This document shows positions 1-12,461 of a stretch of 64,000 bases of DNA, one piece after another. Each line of letters opens with the position of its first letter. The first letter of the stretch is position 1. Source of the stretch: Allacma fusca (lineage: Eukaryota > Arthropoda > Collembola > Symphypleona > Sminthuridae). Position numbers and translations under genes: made by a program. Location of the stretch: assembly GCA_947179485.1 (NCBI GenBank), contig OX359246.1, positions 57,267,632 through 57,331,631 of the forward strand, in the 5' to 3' direction. The notes under the pieces are model-generated. The model was not told where the DNA came from. It worked only from the letters and a program-made list of their open reading frames with translations, and ran no database searches.

Positions 1-1292
1 TTCACGGCACACATTTCAAACGCTGATAGCTTCCAGTCCCATGTGGGAAGCCAAGATAATAGCTTAGAAATCTATTTGAAAAAATATACACCAGAATATT
101 TTCAACAAAATATTTATAAAACTTAAGTAAATAAAATATGATTCTATATATATGCAGCATCAGAATATTTAAAGCGTACATTAAAAATATTCCTTCAGAT
201 ACTTACTTTACCATGACTTAAGGTTTCTGCGAGAACATTCGCTGCTAAAATGTTCTCCTTTATTTCCTGGGCCTGAAAAATGCCGTTAACGTAAAGTCAG
301 ACTGACAATGAGTTTTGGGCACAAACATCCTTTTACGAATTTTAAATTTTAAAAAATCTTACCCGTTGGCTCAAGTGGTTTCCAAAATACGCTATGTAGA
401 CAAGAGACACTACACAGTAAACATTAAGGGCCATGGAGTTGATAAGAAATGAAACTTCATTTTTGTTGGAAATAGCGTTTAGAAGCCGGAATAAGTTCAC
501 CGCTGAATGGTAAATTAGGGCAAGGATGTAAATGCTTCCAATTTTTGAATAAATATCCATGACGCGCTTAAGTGCGAAAAGTTGCTTCGTAAACTCATCC
601 AGGGATTTATGCAGACTCCAAGCAATTTCTTTGCTCTCAATTGAGAAATCTCCCCGTAAATAATTTACATCAAATTCCTCCATCAATTGCTCATAGACAT
701 TCAAAATCACAACCCCAAAAGTGGTCACAAATAAATATGCGTACATGATCATAGAGAAAGATGCTGCATCTCCAATGATGTACACTAAAATCAGAGCCTT
801 CTCAGTAAAAAATGTTAGTTTGAAATTCGGGTTTCCAAAACTGTTCAAATCATCTTCCCAAATTGCAAATAAGACTAAGCATAGATTCAGTATTAAGATG
901 AAGGAAGCCACTACAAATCCCGTTCCCTGAATAATTTTCGTTTTACACTGTTCTACTAGAGAAGACAGAGTTACGACCAATTCCTTTAGTTCACTTGTGC
1001 AAAAAACTTGCGTCAACCGAATCAAAGTATCTGGGATCACGTACATTGAATAAACTAGGGCAAATGTAATATGATCAGAAAGTTTAGAACTCTCAAGGAT
1101 TACTTCAAGCGAGTTGCTTAACATCGTGTCAGAGGATGCACAAATAAAAATGAGCAAAATTCCAAGCTGAGTTAATTTGAAAACTGTAATGCAGATATTT
1201 CTGTACTGACTATATTTACAATTAGTACTCCATAATGGTAGGCACCACACAAGTCTACCAAAATATACGGTTACGTCTATTAAATAAGACAT
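1..1292 (-). CDS. Gustatory-receptor-like chemoreceptor A (3' end cut by window edge)
   Basis: Probable seven-transmembrane chemoreceptor of the arthropod gustatory receptor type, predicted to sit in the plasma membrane of sensory cells. Exon 1 is 1292..363 (310 codons; ATG at 1292, GT donor after an Asn-His-Leu-Ser-Gln-Arg stretch). Exon 2 is 272..207 (22 codons, donor GTAAGT). Exon 3 starts at 71 after a TAG acceptor and runs off the window at base 1, so its end and exon 4 are missing. Exon 1 carries several hydrophobic stretches. Exon 3 keeps the Trp-rich pattern WLPTWDWKLSAFEM seen in all six receptors here. All junctions are phase 0, as in the neighbouring receptor genes. No internal stop was seen. 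The family call rests on architecture and on the C-terminal motif of the complete paralogues. The ligand cannot be predicted. Confidence 0.72.
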
Positions 1293-2079
1293 ACTTCGTT
1301 TGATTGAACTTCTGAAATGAAGACGCGCTGGAATTTAAATTAATTTCTTCAAACCGAATCAATATTCAAGAATGTTCAAAACAAAATGAGAGATGTCTGG
1401 ACACGCGTGATTATGTCATAAGCTTGAATTTCGTCAATGCATGTTCTTGTGAACCTCAAGTTTGGAAATGTTTGAACGATGGTAATAATAAATTATTTAA
1501 GTGACGAGGCAAATATTTGACGTCCATTTTTCGCATCCATTCTAAATTATCACTTTCCATTAGCTGATTGAGCATAATGAGATCATTAACATGATCAAGT
1601 GATCTTACAATTCATCAGGGGTGGGAAATTTATTCAGGTGAGCTGTTGCATTAAATTACGGGAAAAGGGATTGACAATACAAATTGAGATTATTTGGCTT
1701 GTTTTAAAGGATTCGCCCATTTAAATTTCAGAACCTGGATTTGGGCTAAGTGATTGACAATAAAATTCAAAAAAATCGATTGGATTAACGGGTTAAAGAT
1801 TAAAAATCTGAACATTTTGATGAATACTGAAAGGTACCCAGAAATAGGAATAGTAAAACTTTGTAAAATAATCAATACCTATATATTTTAATTTTGTCAA
1901 ATAAAACTTGAGTTATTTTAATTTACTTGAATAGAATAATTACTTACACTTTTACAGAAAGGTTCCATTAATCATTAATAAGTACAAGAATATAAATAAT
2001 GTTTCGAATTAGTTTCTCCCATCTAGATTTACCTTTACGAATCCAAAATATAAAGGCTTTAAATGAAATCTTGTATTTA
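1293..2079. other. Intergenic spacer between receptors A and B
   Basis: AT-rich DNA between two head-to-tail minus-strand receptor genes. It must hold the promoter of gene A and the 3' end of gene B, but no clear core promoter element or other gene was seen. Confidence 0.5.
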
Positions 2080-3676
2080 TTACTTTCCAGTACTCTCGGA
2101 TATTCTCAGTTGAAAAATCAGAATCATGCAGGGTAAAATTGCCGAGAAAACCTATAAGATATAATGACAATAACCAAATTTATGAATTTATAAAGACACC
2201 TAGTAAATGTAGATTGTTCGTGTAGATAACCAGATTAACTGTAGAGACAGTTTTAAACGAAAATACAAAAATAAAACCTTACGCAATCACTACAATAAAT
2301 TATTAAAATGTCGTTAAAATTTAGCTAATCCAGATAAACATACCGTTGAAATAACAACATGATTCACATCCCACATTTCAAACGCGGATAATTTCCACTC
2401 CCATGTTAAAATCCATGTTGAAACCTGGGTTATCTACAATAATAAAAAAATTTGTGCAGTTTTAGAAAACGCATTAAAATGTTACGGAATTTTTTAAAAT
2501 TGTAAAGGAAACGGACGTTATTGCCTTGTAAAACGTTGCATCAGAACGTGGCTGTGGAGACCCAATCAAAACATTTGCCGCTAAAAGTTTCTCTTTAATT
2601 TTATAAGCCTGAAATTGAGTGATCAACATCAACAGCAATCCTTAACCATGCAAATGTGTAATAAAGTATAAAAGATAATTTTTATTGTGAGGAAAATACT
2701 TTTGTCTACATGTACACATACAAAATCGCCATAAATCAATTCTTACGCGTTTGCTCAAGTAATTCCCGAAGAATGCCAAGTAACCAATTGCCACTATGCT
2801 GAATATGTTAAGAGCCATGGAGTTGACCAGAAAAGAAACTTTGTTCCCGTTAGTGACATGGTTTAAGAATCTGAACCAATTGGCAGCAGCGTGATAAAGT
2901 AGGGCCAGGAAATACACCCCCGCAATTTTCGAGTAATTGTCCATTGTATGTTTCAAAGCAAATGCTTCTTTTGTTAATTGTTCCAATGACTGCACAAAAC
3001 CGTTCGAAGTAGGTGCTCCCTGCCCAGTCCAAATCAATTTTTGTAAGTGGTTTTTCTCAAAGCTTTTAACCAATCTCTCAAAAATATTCAAAATTAAAAT
3101 GCCAAATACTCCCATGAATAAATACGCGTGCATAACACCCGTGTAGGACACAAAATCCAGGAAAACATGAACTGGTATTACGGACGTAGAAGGGAAAAGA
3201 TATGATGTTAAATTTGCACAAAGGAAACTGTTTACATCATCCCGTAAAATTTCGTAGAGCGCAAAGGAAAGAATTGGAATAGAGAGAAGCCCAAATATAA
3301 TAAAAATAATTCCGCTTCCAATTTTCCCTTCAAACTGCCCACCCAAAGATGATACAGAAACTATTATCTCTGTCAGATCCGTTGCATACAGCACATTTGC
3401 AATCCTAATGAAAGCGTTTGGTATGATGTACGATGAGTATACCAAAGTGTAGCTGATATGATCCGACATGTTCAAGCTTCCAAGGACTATTTCTAAACTG
3501 TTGCTCATAAATGTGTCCACCACCGTGCTAATCAAAATGTACAGGACCACAAGCTGGAATATTTTGAACAACGTTTCAGAAGTTTTGTTCCAACGGTGAT
3601 TACAAGTAGCATTCCAATATGGCATGCACCACACAATTCTGCCAAAATTAATGGCTAATCCGCTGAAGAAACACAT
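2080..3676 (-). CDS. Gustatory-receptor-like chemoreceptor B
   Basis: Membrane chemoreceptor of the same family as its neighbours. Exon 1 is 3676..2747 (310 codons, donor GTAAGA). Exon 2 starts at 2608; the best reading ends at 2525 with a non-canonical GC donor (AAG then GCAATA), giving 28 codons against 21-23 in the other genes. Exon 3 is 2433..2344 (30 codons, acceptor TAG, donor GTATGT). Exon 4 is 2151..2080 (23 codons plus TAA) and contains ILIFQLRIS, the counterpart of the C-terminal TYhhhhhQF signature of insect gustatory receptors. Predicted length is about 391 residues. Exons 1, 3 and 4 are solid. The exon 2 end is uncertain because no in-phase GT donor near the expected position was found, so this copy could be mis-spliced or use a GC-AG intron. 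Confidence 0.72.
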
Positions 3677-4762
3677 TTTTTAAAACTGGGGCAGTGTTAA
3701 GATGCACCTCAAACTGAAATCCAGCAAAAGTACTTCAGTCAAGAAGAAATACAACCAGTCCTCTTATGAAAACATACTTCTGTAGCAATTCTCTTCAGAA
3801 TTTTAATATTAATGGACAAAATTTGTTAACTTGACCAATTAATTTTGAGCCATTTTTAAAACCAAACGTATTTAATATACATTTCTCAAAATATTTCCTT
3901 CCTCTATGTGTTACAAACTCATTTGTCCAAACAATTAACTTATAGGACATACAAGGGTATAAGCAATGCATAACTCACTCAGTCAATCCAGGCTTGCTTA
4001 CTTGTCAAACTGTAGGTTTCTCCTAAATAAAAAATTCTCCATTGGGTTCTAAAACATAATATTATAATATGAAGGAGTTCACTAATGTGGTTTTGTGTAT
4101 TAGACTCTGTGAAGGAGTAAGCCTACAGAAAATTACGCAGTTTTAATTTGATCTTAAGCCCATTCTTAGGGTAAAGGATCTTGTACCCAACCAGGGTTAA
4201 TGTGTCTGCTGGGAAATTCTGAAAGATATGAGCACGAATAATCTCTTCCAATGCGCTTGCAATTGTTTGCCATGAAATTTACGTCAGTGGGTTATTATTA
4301 TAATCGTTTGAAAGGTATTAATTTCTAAAGTTGCTAGTATTGGGCTCTTTGTTCTTGAGTTTCTCCAACTCGGTCTGTAAATATTTACTTCCAGTTAGTA
4401 TTAAAATATACAGAATATTCGGTAACATTTCGGAGAATTTTAAAAACCTGCATAAATATACTACATCAATCGTAAAGACATAATCCTATCGTTATGAATT
4501 CACTTGAGCAATATGGCAAACCTATTCTCAAAATATGATTCAGGGAGAAGACAAAGATATGAAACATCTGTAATTACGTATGTGTATATTAAGGTTACGC
4601 ATTTTTGCTTTGAGAAAATGGGAATAGCATATCTTTGATACGAGTAAAATCAAGCGCTACAAATTTCACCCACGACAATACAATTAGCATACATACAATA
4701 TTATTGTAAGGTGGGGATGGTTTATTACGTGCTTTTAATGCATTTTATGTAAATTCAGTAGA
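3677..4762. other. Intergenic spacer upstream of receptor B
   Basis: About 1.1 kb of AT-rich sequence between receptor B and the miniature element at 4771. No open frame with recognisable content, RNA gene or repeat was found. Confidence 0.5.
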
Positions 4763-4770
4763 TATACTAC

Positions 4771-5679
4771 CAGAGCTATGCAGTATTTTCAAATACAGTA
4801 TTTTAAAATACGTATTTTCAGACTACAAAGTATTTTGTATTTTGTATTTTAAAGTTAGCAAGCAGTGGGCAAGTATTTTGTACTCAGTATTTGCAGGGCC
4901 TGTAAGTAAAAAAGTATTTTGTATTTGCATGCTTTCAAGGGCCTGGAAAATGTATTTCAAATAAAGTATTTGACTCAAAATACTTTTCACCAGCATCATT
5001 ACAACTTTTACATTGTTTGTAGTTTGAATGTTTTACCATGCAATAACATACGTTGGAATGAATCATTATTACTAGACACATCAAACATGTTCAGGTTCAC
5101 GATATTCAGCATTACATATCGTCACTGAATAGTCAAAATAGTTAACGCTCGTATGCTTTTGTACATCACTTACATTTAGTCCACTTTGCCCCTTTAACAA
5201 CAATATTTAAGATCCGCCGAAGACACTCAATTTAATTTTCAGATACTAACCCGGATACTAAAAATATAATAATCTACATTACTTAATAAACAATTAAAAT
5301 AACTGATTATCTTTAGTCAAGGTAATTATGACTTATTCAATAAAAGTTGAATCATTTGTTGCTACACAAGTTTTATATGCAGTCCTTGAAGTGATTAAGT
5401 GATTAGTTATGTAATTGTTTTAATAAAATGTTGCCTTTTAAAGCTGTTTGAGTCCTGAACTGAAAATAGTGAGCATTAATTGGGTATTTTAAGAAAAGTA
5501 TTGTATTTACAATACAGTATTTTGTATTTGAGTATTTTAAATTACCGGCCATGTATTGTATTTTTATTTGTATTTTAGTAATGTAACCTGAGGTATTTTA
5601 CTTTGTATTTTCTATATTTTACTTCAGGTATTTTATTTTGTATTTTTTCACCTCAGACCAAGTATTTTGCATAGCTCTG
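4771..5679. mobile_element. hAT-type miniature element, AATAC-rich family (copy 1)
   Basis: Non-autonomous DNA transposon of 909 bp. It starts CAGAGCTATGCA and ends with the inverse, TGCATAGCTCTG. It is flanked by a perfect 8-bp duplication TATACTAC at 4763..4770 and 5680..5687. CAGAG-type ends with 8-bp duplications are characteristic of the hAT superfamily. The subterminal DNA is full of AATACTTTG-like motifs. No transposase frame is present, so it would need a transposase in trans. Two relatives lie at 12462 and 20711. Confidence 0.9.
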
Positions 5680-5950
5680 TATACTACACTAACCATTACG
5701 TCCGTTCATTAATTTCAACTTTCTTATACTGTAGCGTACAGAAAAGGTAGTATGTGCTAAAAATGTATACAAATTTTGTAACTCTAAATTTTGATAAAAA
5801 CCAATCAGAAAGGTTGTTCCCCGTCACCAGTAACTAACTGCAATAATTGTGTACACTCATAGGTTTACTGCTCAAGAAGCAAATTTAATGCGCATATGTA
5901 TGTATGTGCAATAAATCTGGCATATCAGAACCGTTTTAAAAGCCCAGGTG

Positions 5951-6765
5951 CAAAGGTGTCCAAATGGCTCAGCCTATCCTATATCCTTCCTATTTATAAA
6001 ATTTGAGCCGAGCCTACATATTTATATATATATGTTTTATATATATATGCCTACATTTTAACCGCCGAATAGGTCAGCCTTCCTATATCCTTCCTATTTA
6101 TAAAATTTGAGCCGAGCCTACATATTTATATATATATATGTTTTATATATATATGCCTACATTTTAACCGCCGAATAGGTCAGCCTATCCTACATCCTTC
6201 CTATATGGGGAGCACCAAGCCTACATACAAGCCTACATTTCATTGACAAATTAGATCAATTCTACACCCTTCCTACATTTTATATACTTTTCGTTACTGA
6301 CAGACTGTTTAAGGGCATTCTACTCTAATTCTACGCATCCTGTTTGAAATTTGAATTGTGTTTAAACGCAATTTTTCGTTTCAGTTGTCGAGTTTATACA
6401 GTTTCCACTTAGCAAGTATTTTGAAGTTTTAATTTTAGTGAAGTTCTAGCGCATATCAAGGCGAGATAGCACAAACTTTTCATGCTTGAACCGCACCATG
6501 AAACATACAATCTGCAAATACCAGGATTATTCTTTAATTTTCCTTTGGCCGTTCCATTTACCATTAAATGAAAATGACATGAATCAATAGCCTACATATA
6601 TGTATGCCTATAATTCTACTATGCCTTAACCTACCTATTTTGTAGGCTAGGCTTTTAGCGTAAACTCTTGCACCCTATTTTGCCTACAAGCCTCTTTAAT
6701 AAAATCCGCGCACCCTATAAGTAGCCTACAAATAGGCCTATATGTAGGATAGGCGGACACCTTTG
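5951..6765. mobile_element. hAT-type miniature element, CAAAGRTG family (copy 1)
   Basis: Element of 815 bp with ends CAAAGGTGTCC and GGACACCTTTG. The flanks are CCCAGGTG (5943..5950) and ACCAGGTA (6766..6773), a decayed 8-bp duplication matching at 6 of 8 positions. The interior is rich in CCTATCC and CCTACAT motifs. It contains an internal tandem duplication of about 105 bp starting at 5969 and 6074, with a third partial start at 6180. No coding sequence is present. The copy at 21642 has the same type of ends. Confidence 0.75.
5969..6180 (+). repeat. Internal 105-bp tandem duplication in the miniature element
   Basis: Two nearly identical copies of about 105 bp, each starting TCAGCCT and ending CCGAATAGG, lie inside the element at 5951. 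They contain an alternating TATATA stretch. Confidence 0.85.
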
Positions 6766-6829
6766 ACCAGGTAGATTAACCGTGTATCTATTGTAGGGCA
6801 CACAAAGAAGTAAACCAGTTTGATTAGCG

Positions 6830-9635
6830 TTAATAATAACACTTAAAATTTTATTTGAACAAGCATTATTATGCACATAAAATAAAAAAGCATTAGGTTA
6901 ATGGGATATATTTGAAATTAAATGAATCGAATAGTAAAATCACTAAGCATATGCTTGAACTTTTGATTGGATTGAAATAACTTGGGATCACTATGTATTA
7001 TAATGTTGGCATAATTTGTTTTCATTTTCAGAGATCCTCAGCTGAAAAATCAAGATCATGCAAGGCAATATTGCAGATATGACCTGAAAATAATTTAAAC
7101 ATCAATAATTACAAGTTGATTATAACATTTTCCCAACTATACAAAAATTACGATAAATTAAATATGATGTTATGTAGACAATAAGGACCTTCCTTTGTAA
7201 GGTAAAAAATCAACAATTTGAAAAACACACGGTACAAGTAAATATTTTTGCTTTGAAAATATGTATTAAATACAGTGCACACTTTGATTCTGACAAAGCT
7301 TGAACACGCCAAAAGTATCAAAAGACTCAGCGTTTAATAATAATAATTTATATGATTTGAGCACCAAGCAGATCAATTAACACTGCGAAAAATAACAATT
7401 ATAATGATTACATAAATGTGTCCAAATTATTATGCCTCCTGTAGGTAAGACTCTCATAATAAATAGTTTTCAATAAAGATGATTCAAATCTAGCGATCTG
7501 TACAAACGTAAAAATCAATTACAGTAGGAATAGTTGAGTGGTTTAAATCACACATATCCAGTACAGATAGCTTCCAGTTCCAGGAAAGGATCCATGCCAC
7601 GAGCTTTGAAATCTGAGATAAAATTATTACTAATCATTTTATACAACTGCAGCTTAATTCCATTACGAAAATTCAAAAAAGAAAAAAAATTAAATACAGC
7701 AGAGTTCAAAATCTCCTACTTTTGGATGTGACGGAGTTTCAGTAGCATTACTGTTCGCCGCCAGTAGTTCCTCTTTCAACCTGTGTGACTGATATTTAAA
7801 ATATTATTAAGTTATTGTGTGTATTATCATGAAAACATTAAATGAATTACATCATTTGGTTTTAGGTACCCGATTACTCAAGTAATTTCCAAAACAAGCA
7901 ATGTATCCTAATGCAGTCACGCTAAATATATTCAGGGACATTGAATCGACCAGAAATGAAACTTGGTTGTCATTGGTGATGTAATTCAAGAATCGAAACC
8001 AATTCACAGCAGTATAGTAGAGGACGGCAAGGAAATAAATCCCGGCTATTTCTGAATACGTATTCATAACCTGCCTCAATAAAATTATCTCAGCTTTGAA
8101 TTTCTCGAAGGTCATCAGATAGATGGGATCGGGCCCCTTAATAGGCCGTAAGTAAATGTTTTCGAGTGTGACAAGATATTTCTCATAAATATGTAAAATC
8201 AAGATCCCGAAAATTACAATGAACAAATACGCATACACAACTGCGCTGAAGGCAGTGACATACGAGAAGAAATGAAATTCCATTGCAAATTCTGAGGGAA
8301 ACAAACTTAGAACCATTTTTGAGGTAAGAAAACTTTTGAAATCCGATACTACAATTTCATAACTGATAAATGCCATAATTGGCGGAATCCAGAATGCTAT
8401 CATTATGAAGACTATTCCAAGAAGGCTTTTAATTCGAACATTTTTACTCAGAAATGTGACAGCGGAAACAAATTCTTGGAGATCATTCGTATGTAGGATG
8501 CTGGCACCCCGAACCAAAATCGTAGGAATCCCATGGGTTGAGCAAATCAGTATGTATGTTATGTGATCCGAGAGCTTCAAGCTGCCAAGCAAGTTTTCAA
8601 GGGAGTTGACCACAAGCGTGTCAAATTGTACTCCGATAGCTGCGAACAAAATAAGACATTGAAGTAGCTTAAACCCTATGACCGAAGCCCTGTTCCAAGC
8701 CTGGTTACATTTAAAATTCCAAAGCGGCATGCAGCACGTAGCCCTCCCAAAGTTTACAACCACTTGGATTAAAAAGGAGTTAATCATTGTGTCTGCTAAA
8801 CGTTGAAGATTTGAATCTTTTGAAAATTGAATCCAAAACTTTATTGGGGTGTTACTGCTAGACGTATAAAAAAATAACTGGTCTTCTCGACGTAACACAT
8901 AATAAAATAGGTCTTTGAATCAAAATGGATGGACATGGGAAAATCTTTTAGAAAATGTAACAAATTTAATCACTAAAAACGTTGCTTGATATTTTGCATT
9001 TCATTTAGATACACACATGCATATATCTCAATACGCCAGCAATTTTGATTTACTTATTTGATTACTCTTCATATTTTTGTATTTACAAAACAATTTACCC
9101 ATTCTCATGCGATGGACCAAATTACAGTAATTTATTTATTTATAATAATTATTCCTATTTGTGTACATAATTACATAACTATATTTACATAACGTTTGTA
9201 GTCACACAATAGATCATTTATTTTAACATATTGTCCATTTAAATGACAGCAAAACGACGTTACAATAAGATTATACTGCTCTTACATTAGCAAGGTTTCT
9301 GGCCTTTATAAGGATACAATTTAATATTGAGATGAAAGAGAATGTGAGTACAAACATATTTGCTTAAAATTTGTCATACATTTTTGATGCAGTTGTAGCA
9401 ATTAAACTAAATGCAGCAATCCTGTGAGTGCTTCGTCGTATTTTTGTTGTAATATTTCAACGTGCGGGCAATAGCGTAGATTTGTAAACGTATTTGTATG
9501 TTTCAAACAGGCACTCCAGAATGTCCCAAAAAGGTGGTGGGAACAAATGTTTTTATTAACTTGAGGAACTCCCTCAGCGGTCACATACAAACTTGTTTAT
9601 TGCATACAAGGTTGCAGACAAACGCATTTTGCAAT
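6830..9635. repeat. Segmental duplication unit carrying receptor C (partner of 13600..17455)
   Basis: Sequence from about 6830 to 9635, including introns, 3' flank and about 850 bp of upstream DNA, aligns by eye with about 13600..17455 around receptor D. Homology is lost beyond both ends. Borders are approximate. Confidence 0.75.
6991..8787 (-). CDS. Gustatory-receptor-like chemoreceptor C
   Basis: Complete four-exon chemoreceptor gene. Exon 1 is 8787..7870 (306 codons), exon 2 is 7788..7720 (23 codons), exon 3 is 7612..7523 (30 codons) and exon 4 is 7083..6991 (30 codons plus TAG). All borders are GT-AG and phase 0. Predicted protein is 389 residues, a typical length for arthropod gustatory receptors. 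The start at 8787 (MINSFLIQ) was chosen over an upstream in-frame ATG at 8898 because duplicate D begins at the same residue. Exon 4 holds the signature-like ILIFQLRIS followed by a 12-residue tail. Exon 3 carries WILSWNWKLSVLDM. Gene D is its closest relative by far. No disabling change was seen. Confidence 0.8.
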
Positions 9636-9640
9636 TCTAA
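8788..9640. other. Upstream flank of receptor C
   Basis: No gene seen. The flank is homologous to the D upstream flank and contains the unoccupied counterpart (9036..9043, CCAGCAAT) of the hAT insertion site at 15802. It presumably includes the receptor C promoter, but no clear core motif was recognised. Confidence 0.6.
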
Positions 9641-9781
9641 ATCAAAATTCTGGACATTCTGACTTTTGAGTATTGGGCGGGCAATTTGGACACGTTCAGG
9701 ACATTTTTGGCTTTGCAGGAACTTTGGCCAAGGCATCCTTCCTTTATTATTACTGACCACTTCCTGTCCATTAATTTAAAC

Positions 9782-9840
9782 TTTCGCGGCATTGGCTTTA
9801 TAATTCAAACCTTCGCGGCATTGGCTTTACGATTCAAACC
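9782..9840. repeat. Two-copy 29-bp direct repeat
   Basis: Two consecutive near-identical 29-bp units around TTCGCGGCATTGGCTTTA, followed by a truncated third start TTCGCG, just upstream of the gene remnant at 9850. Confidence 0.75.
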
Positions 9841-9849
9841 TTCGCGCGT

Positions 9850-11221
9850 TTGTGAATGACATCACCATGAAGTAATGCCAAAAGGTGGCTGCTCAATCAG
9901 GCACGATGCATGCGTCGAAACTTCGAGTGAAACCTTCGCTCCTACATCGCCCAGTCATTCACCTGGACTCATCGCTCTCATCCTACATCGAAGTTCGTTT
10001 ACTGAACTATTTAAGTAAGTTTATTTCATTTAAGTTATTTATAAGTCCTCTTATTTATTTAAGTTATTTATAAGTCTCCTCTTATTTAAGTTATTTATAA
10101 GTCTCCTCTTATTTAAGTTATTTATAAGTCTCCTCTTATTTAAGTTATTTATAAGTCTCCTCTTATTTAAGTTATTTATAAGTCTCCTCTTATTTATTTA
10201 AGTTATGTATAAGTCCCCGCTTATTTATTTAAGTTATTTATAAGTTTTCTCTTATTTATTTAAGTTATTTATAAGCCTCCTCTTATTTATTCAAGTTATT
10301 TATAAGTCTCCTCTTATTTATTCAAGTTATTTATAAGTCTCCTCTTATCTATTTAAGTTATTTATAAGTCTCCTCTTATTTATTTAAAATATTTATAAGT
10401 CTCCTGTTATTTATTTAATATATTTATAAGTCTCCTCTTATTTATTTAAAATATTTATAAGTCTCCTGTTATTTATTTAATATATTTATAAGTCTCCTCT
10501 TATTTATTTAAAATATTTATAAGTCTCCTTTTATTTATTTAAAATATTTATAAATCTCCTCTTATTTATTAAGTTATTTATCTCTTTATTTATTTAAGCT
10601 AGTATAGTTAGAAGTTTCATTTTATTCATTGTGTAGGTTTTATTTAATTTTGAATTTTGTTTTCAGGATGTCAAAACAAGCGTGGAATCGGCCCAAGCCA
10701 CCAAAATTTAACGTGCCTTTCGTTAGAGGCAAAGCGGACCGCTATTGATACTTCTGTGGCGAACAGGTTAGGGCCAATTGGCCAAAATGTGAGGCCCCGG
10801 ATTGCCAGTGAACAAGGATCCTCTTCCCCCACCAGGTTGGATCCAGTGCGCGGAGTGCGCTGTAGGGCTTTTTGAAGGTAATTTGATGTATTAGTATGGT
10901 ATCATTAGTCTAAAATCTTTTTTAAATTGTTAATTATTTATTGATGATGTATTTGTTTTTGCAGAAAGTGACCACTTTTGACGGTTGTGCCACTTCCGGA
11001 CTACTCTGGGGCGCGACTGGTGTACCGCTCTGAATGAGCTGAATAAATAGTTCTACCGGCAAAGGGCGGAGCTCAATAGGAACTTCGGGACCAATGCAAC
11101 TCGCATTGCAAAACGCCCTTGCATCGATGAAGCTGGAGCTGTTGAAGCGGTTGTCGGAGAAGACATCGTGGGAGAAATTCCAGGAGGTCATGGGGACGAC
11201 GAGATCCTCCTTCAAGTTTAA
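9850..11221 (+). pseudogene. Broken spliced gene with zinc-finger-like cysteines
   Basis: Three exon-like blocks on the plus strand. Block 1 (about 9850..10014) ends at a good donor TTAA|GTAAGT. Block 2 is 10667..10877 (acceptor TTTTCAG, ATG at 10668, donor GAAG|GTAATT). Block 3 starts at 10965 after TTTTTGCAG and runs to TAA at 11221. Block 2 reads MSKQAWNRPKPPKF and then a cysteine-rich stretch (YFCGE, KCEAPDCQ) interrupted by TGA. One frameshift then gives GWIQCAECAVGLFE, whose phase fits block 3 (CHFRTTLGRDWC). Stops break the frame at four or more places, three of them TGA where Trp would fit. The cysteine spacing recalls zinc-binding domains found in transposase and regulatory proteins, but the family is not recognised. 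It could be an old transposon gene or a host gene fragment. Confidence 0.38.
10015..10600 (+). repeat. AT-rich 27/31-bp minisatellite
   Basis: About twenty tandem copies of a unit around TTATTTATAAGTCTCCTC. Unit length alternates between about 27 and 31 bp through gain or loss of one TTTA block. It lies entirely inside the putative first intron of the gene remnant (10015..10666). Confidence 0.9.
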
Positions 11222-12461
11222 GGAGTTGGCGAGGAATCTGAATTTTGAAAATCAACTTGAGAAGAATTTCTAGAAAATGAAACGGTTTCTGCGAAAAGCT
11301 TCTTAGGTAAACTACCCTAAATAATTATTATGACTGCGGGTCTTAGAAATTCACAAAACAATTACATACAAGAAACTAAATGACTGTTGGGGACACGTAA
11401 AAGTTGGCTACTTTGAATTACGCCCTTTGAGCGTTGGTAGCTGGTCCAACCCCTGGAATCAATACAGAAGGTCAAAAACACCCCCACATAACATATATTT
11501 TATAGTAACGCGGATGAGTTCTTTGATACACAGAATCATTTCATGCAATTCCTAAGCCAAATTAAAGTATATACCTGTTACATTCTTCATTTCAACTTAT
11601 TGAAGTAATCAGAAGATAACACATGTAGTTAACATACCATAACTTCAGTAGGCAGTGATATATCCTCCCGCTGGAAATGTTCGGAATGTTCAACATGCGT
11701 TTCTCGAAGATTGTCATTTTCATACTGTAATCTCCAAGATGTCAGCTTTACATTAAATTGAAACGATAAATCATCGTCAGTTAGTTACAATTTCTGGTTC
11801 AGGAAATTAGCTATATTTACACTTTTCTAACTTACAATTCTATGCGGTTCTGCAATTTTTCTCTTTCAGGAATTATTTTCTGGACTTCTCCATATCATGA
11901 AAAGACTGCTGGCAAGATGTATTTACTTCCAACAACACAACTTCATAAGTTCCGACTTGCTCCTATAACGCACTTAATTTTGTCTACACAAAAAATAATA
12001 ATAAACTATGGAGCTTAGAAACATATTAATATTATTACACCGAATCAATATTTCATATATAAGATTCGCACTTCCAAATCTTGGGAAATATGGCGCCAGT
12101 CTTCTTCTATTTAATTTCTCAATTTTGCTTCTTTTTGTAAATCACTTCTTAAGTTTTCGATAATTGACTGACTTTTCTCACACTCCTCATTATTTTGTAG
12201 GTACGAAAGCTTCAACAGTTCATTGGCTCTGATCAGTCTAGCAATCATAAAATTTGATTTGGTTTTTTCATCTCAGTAAGGACTCTGGCATAATGAATAA
12301 TTTTTAATTTAATAATATAATAAATAAGCTTTGCAAGCTCTATTTACTGAAGTTGAGCATTATCTAAACAGTCGAACCTTGACACATGTTTCTGTTGATC
12401 CTAAATATCCTGAAGAAGCTAGTCATAATCAATTGTTATTTGGAATGAATGCAAAAGCGAT
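11222..12461. other. Intergenic, no gene seen
   Basis: About 1.2 kb of AT-rich DNA between the gene remnant and the miniature element at 12462. No open frame, RNA gene or repeat could be supported. Confidence 0.5.

Noticed and set aside
8788-8898. Upstream in-frame start for receptor C
   Set aside because: The extension is not conserved in duplicate D, which begins at the internal Met.
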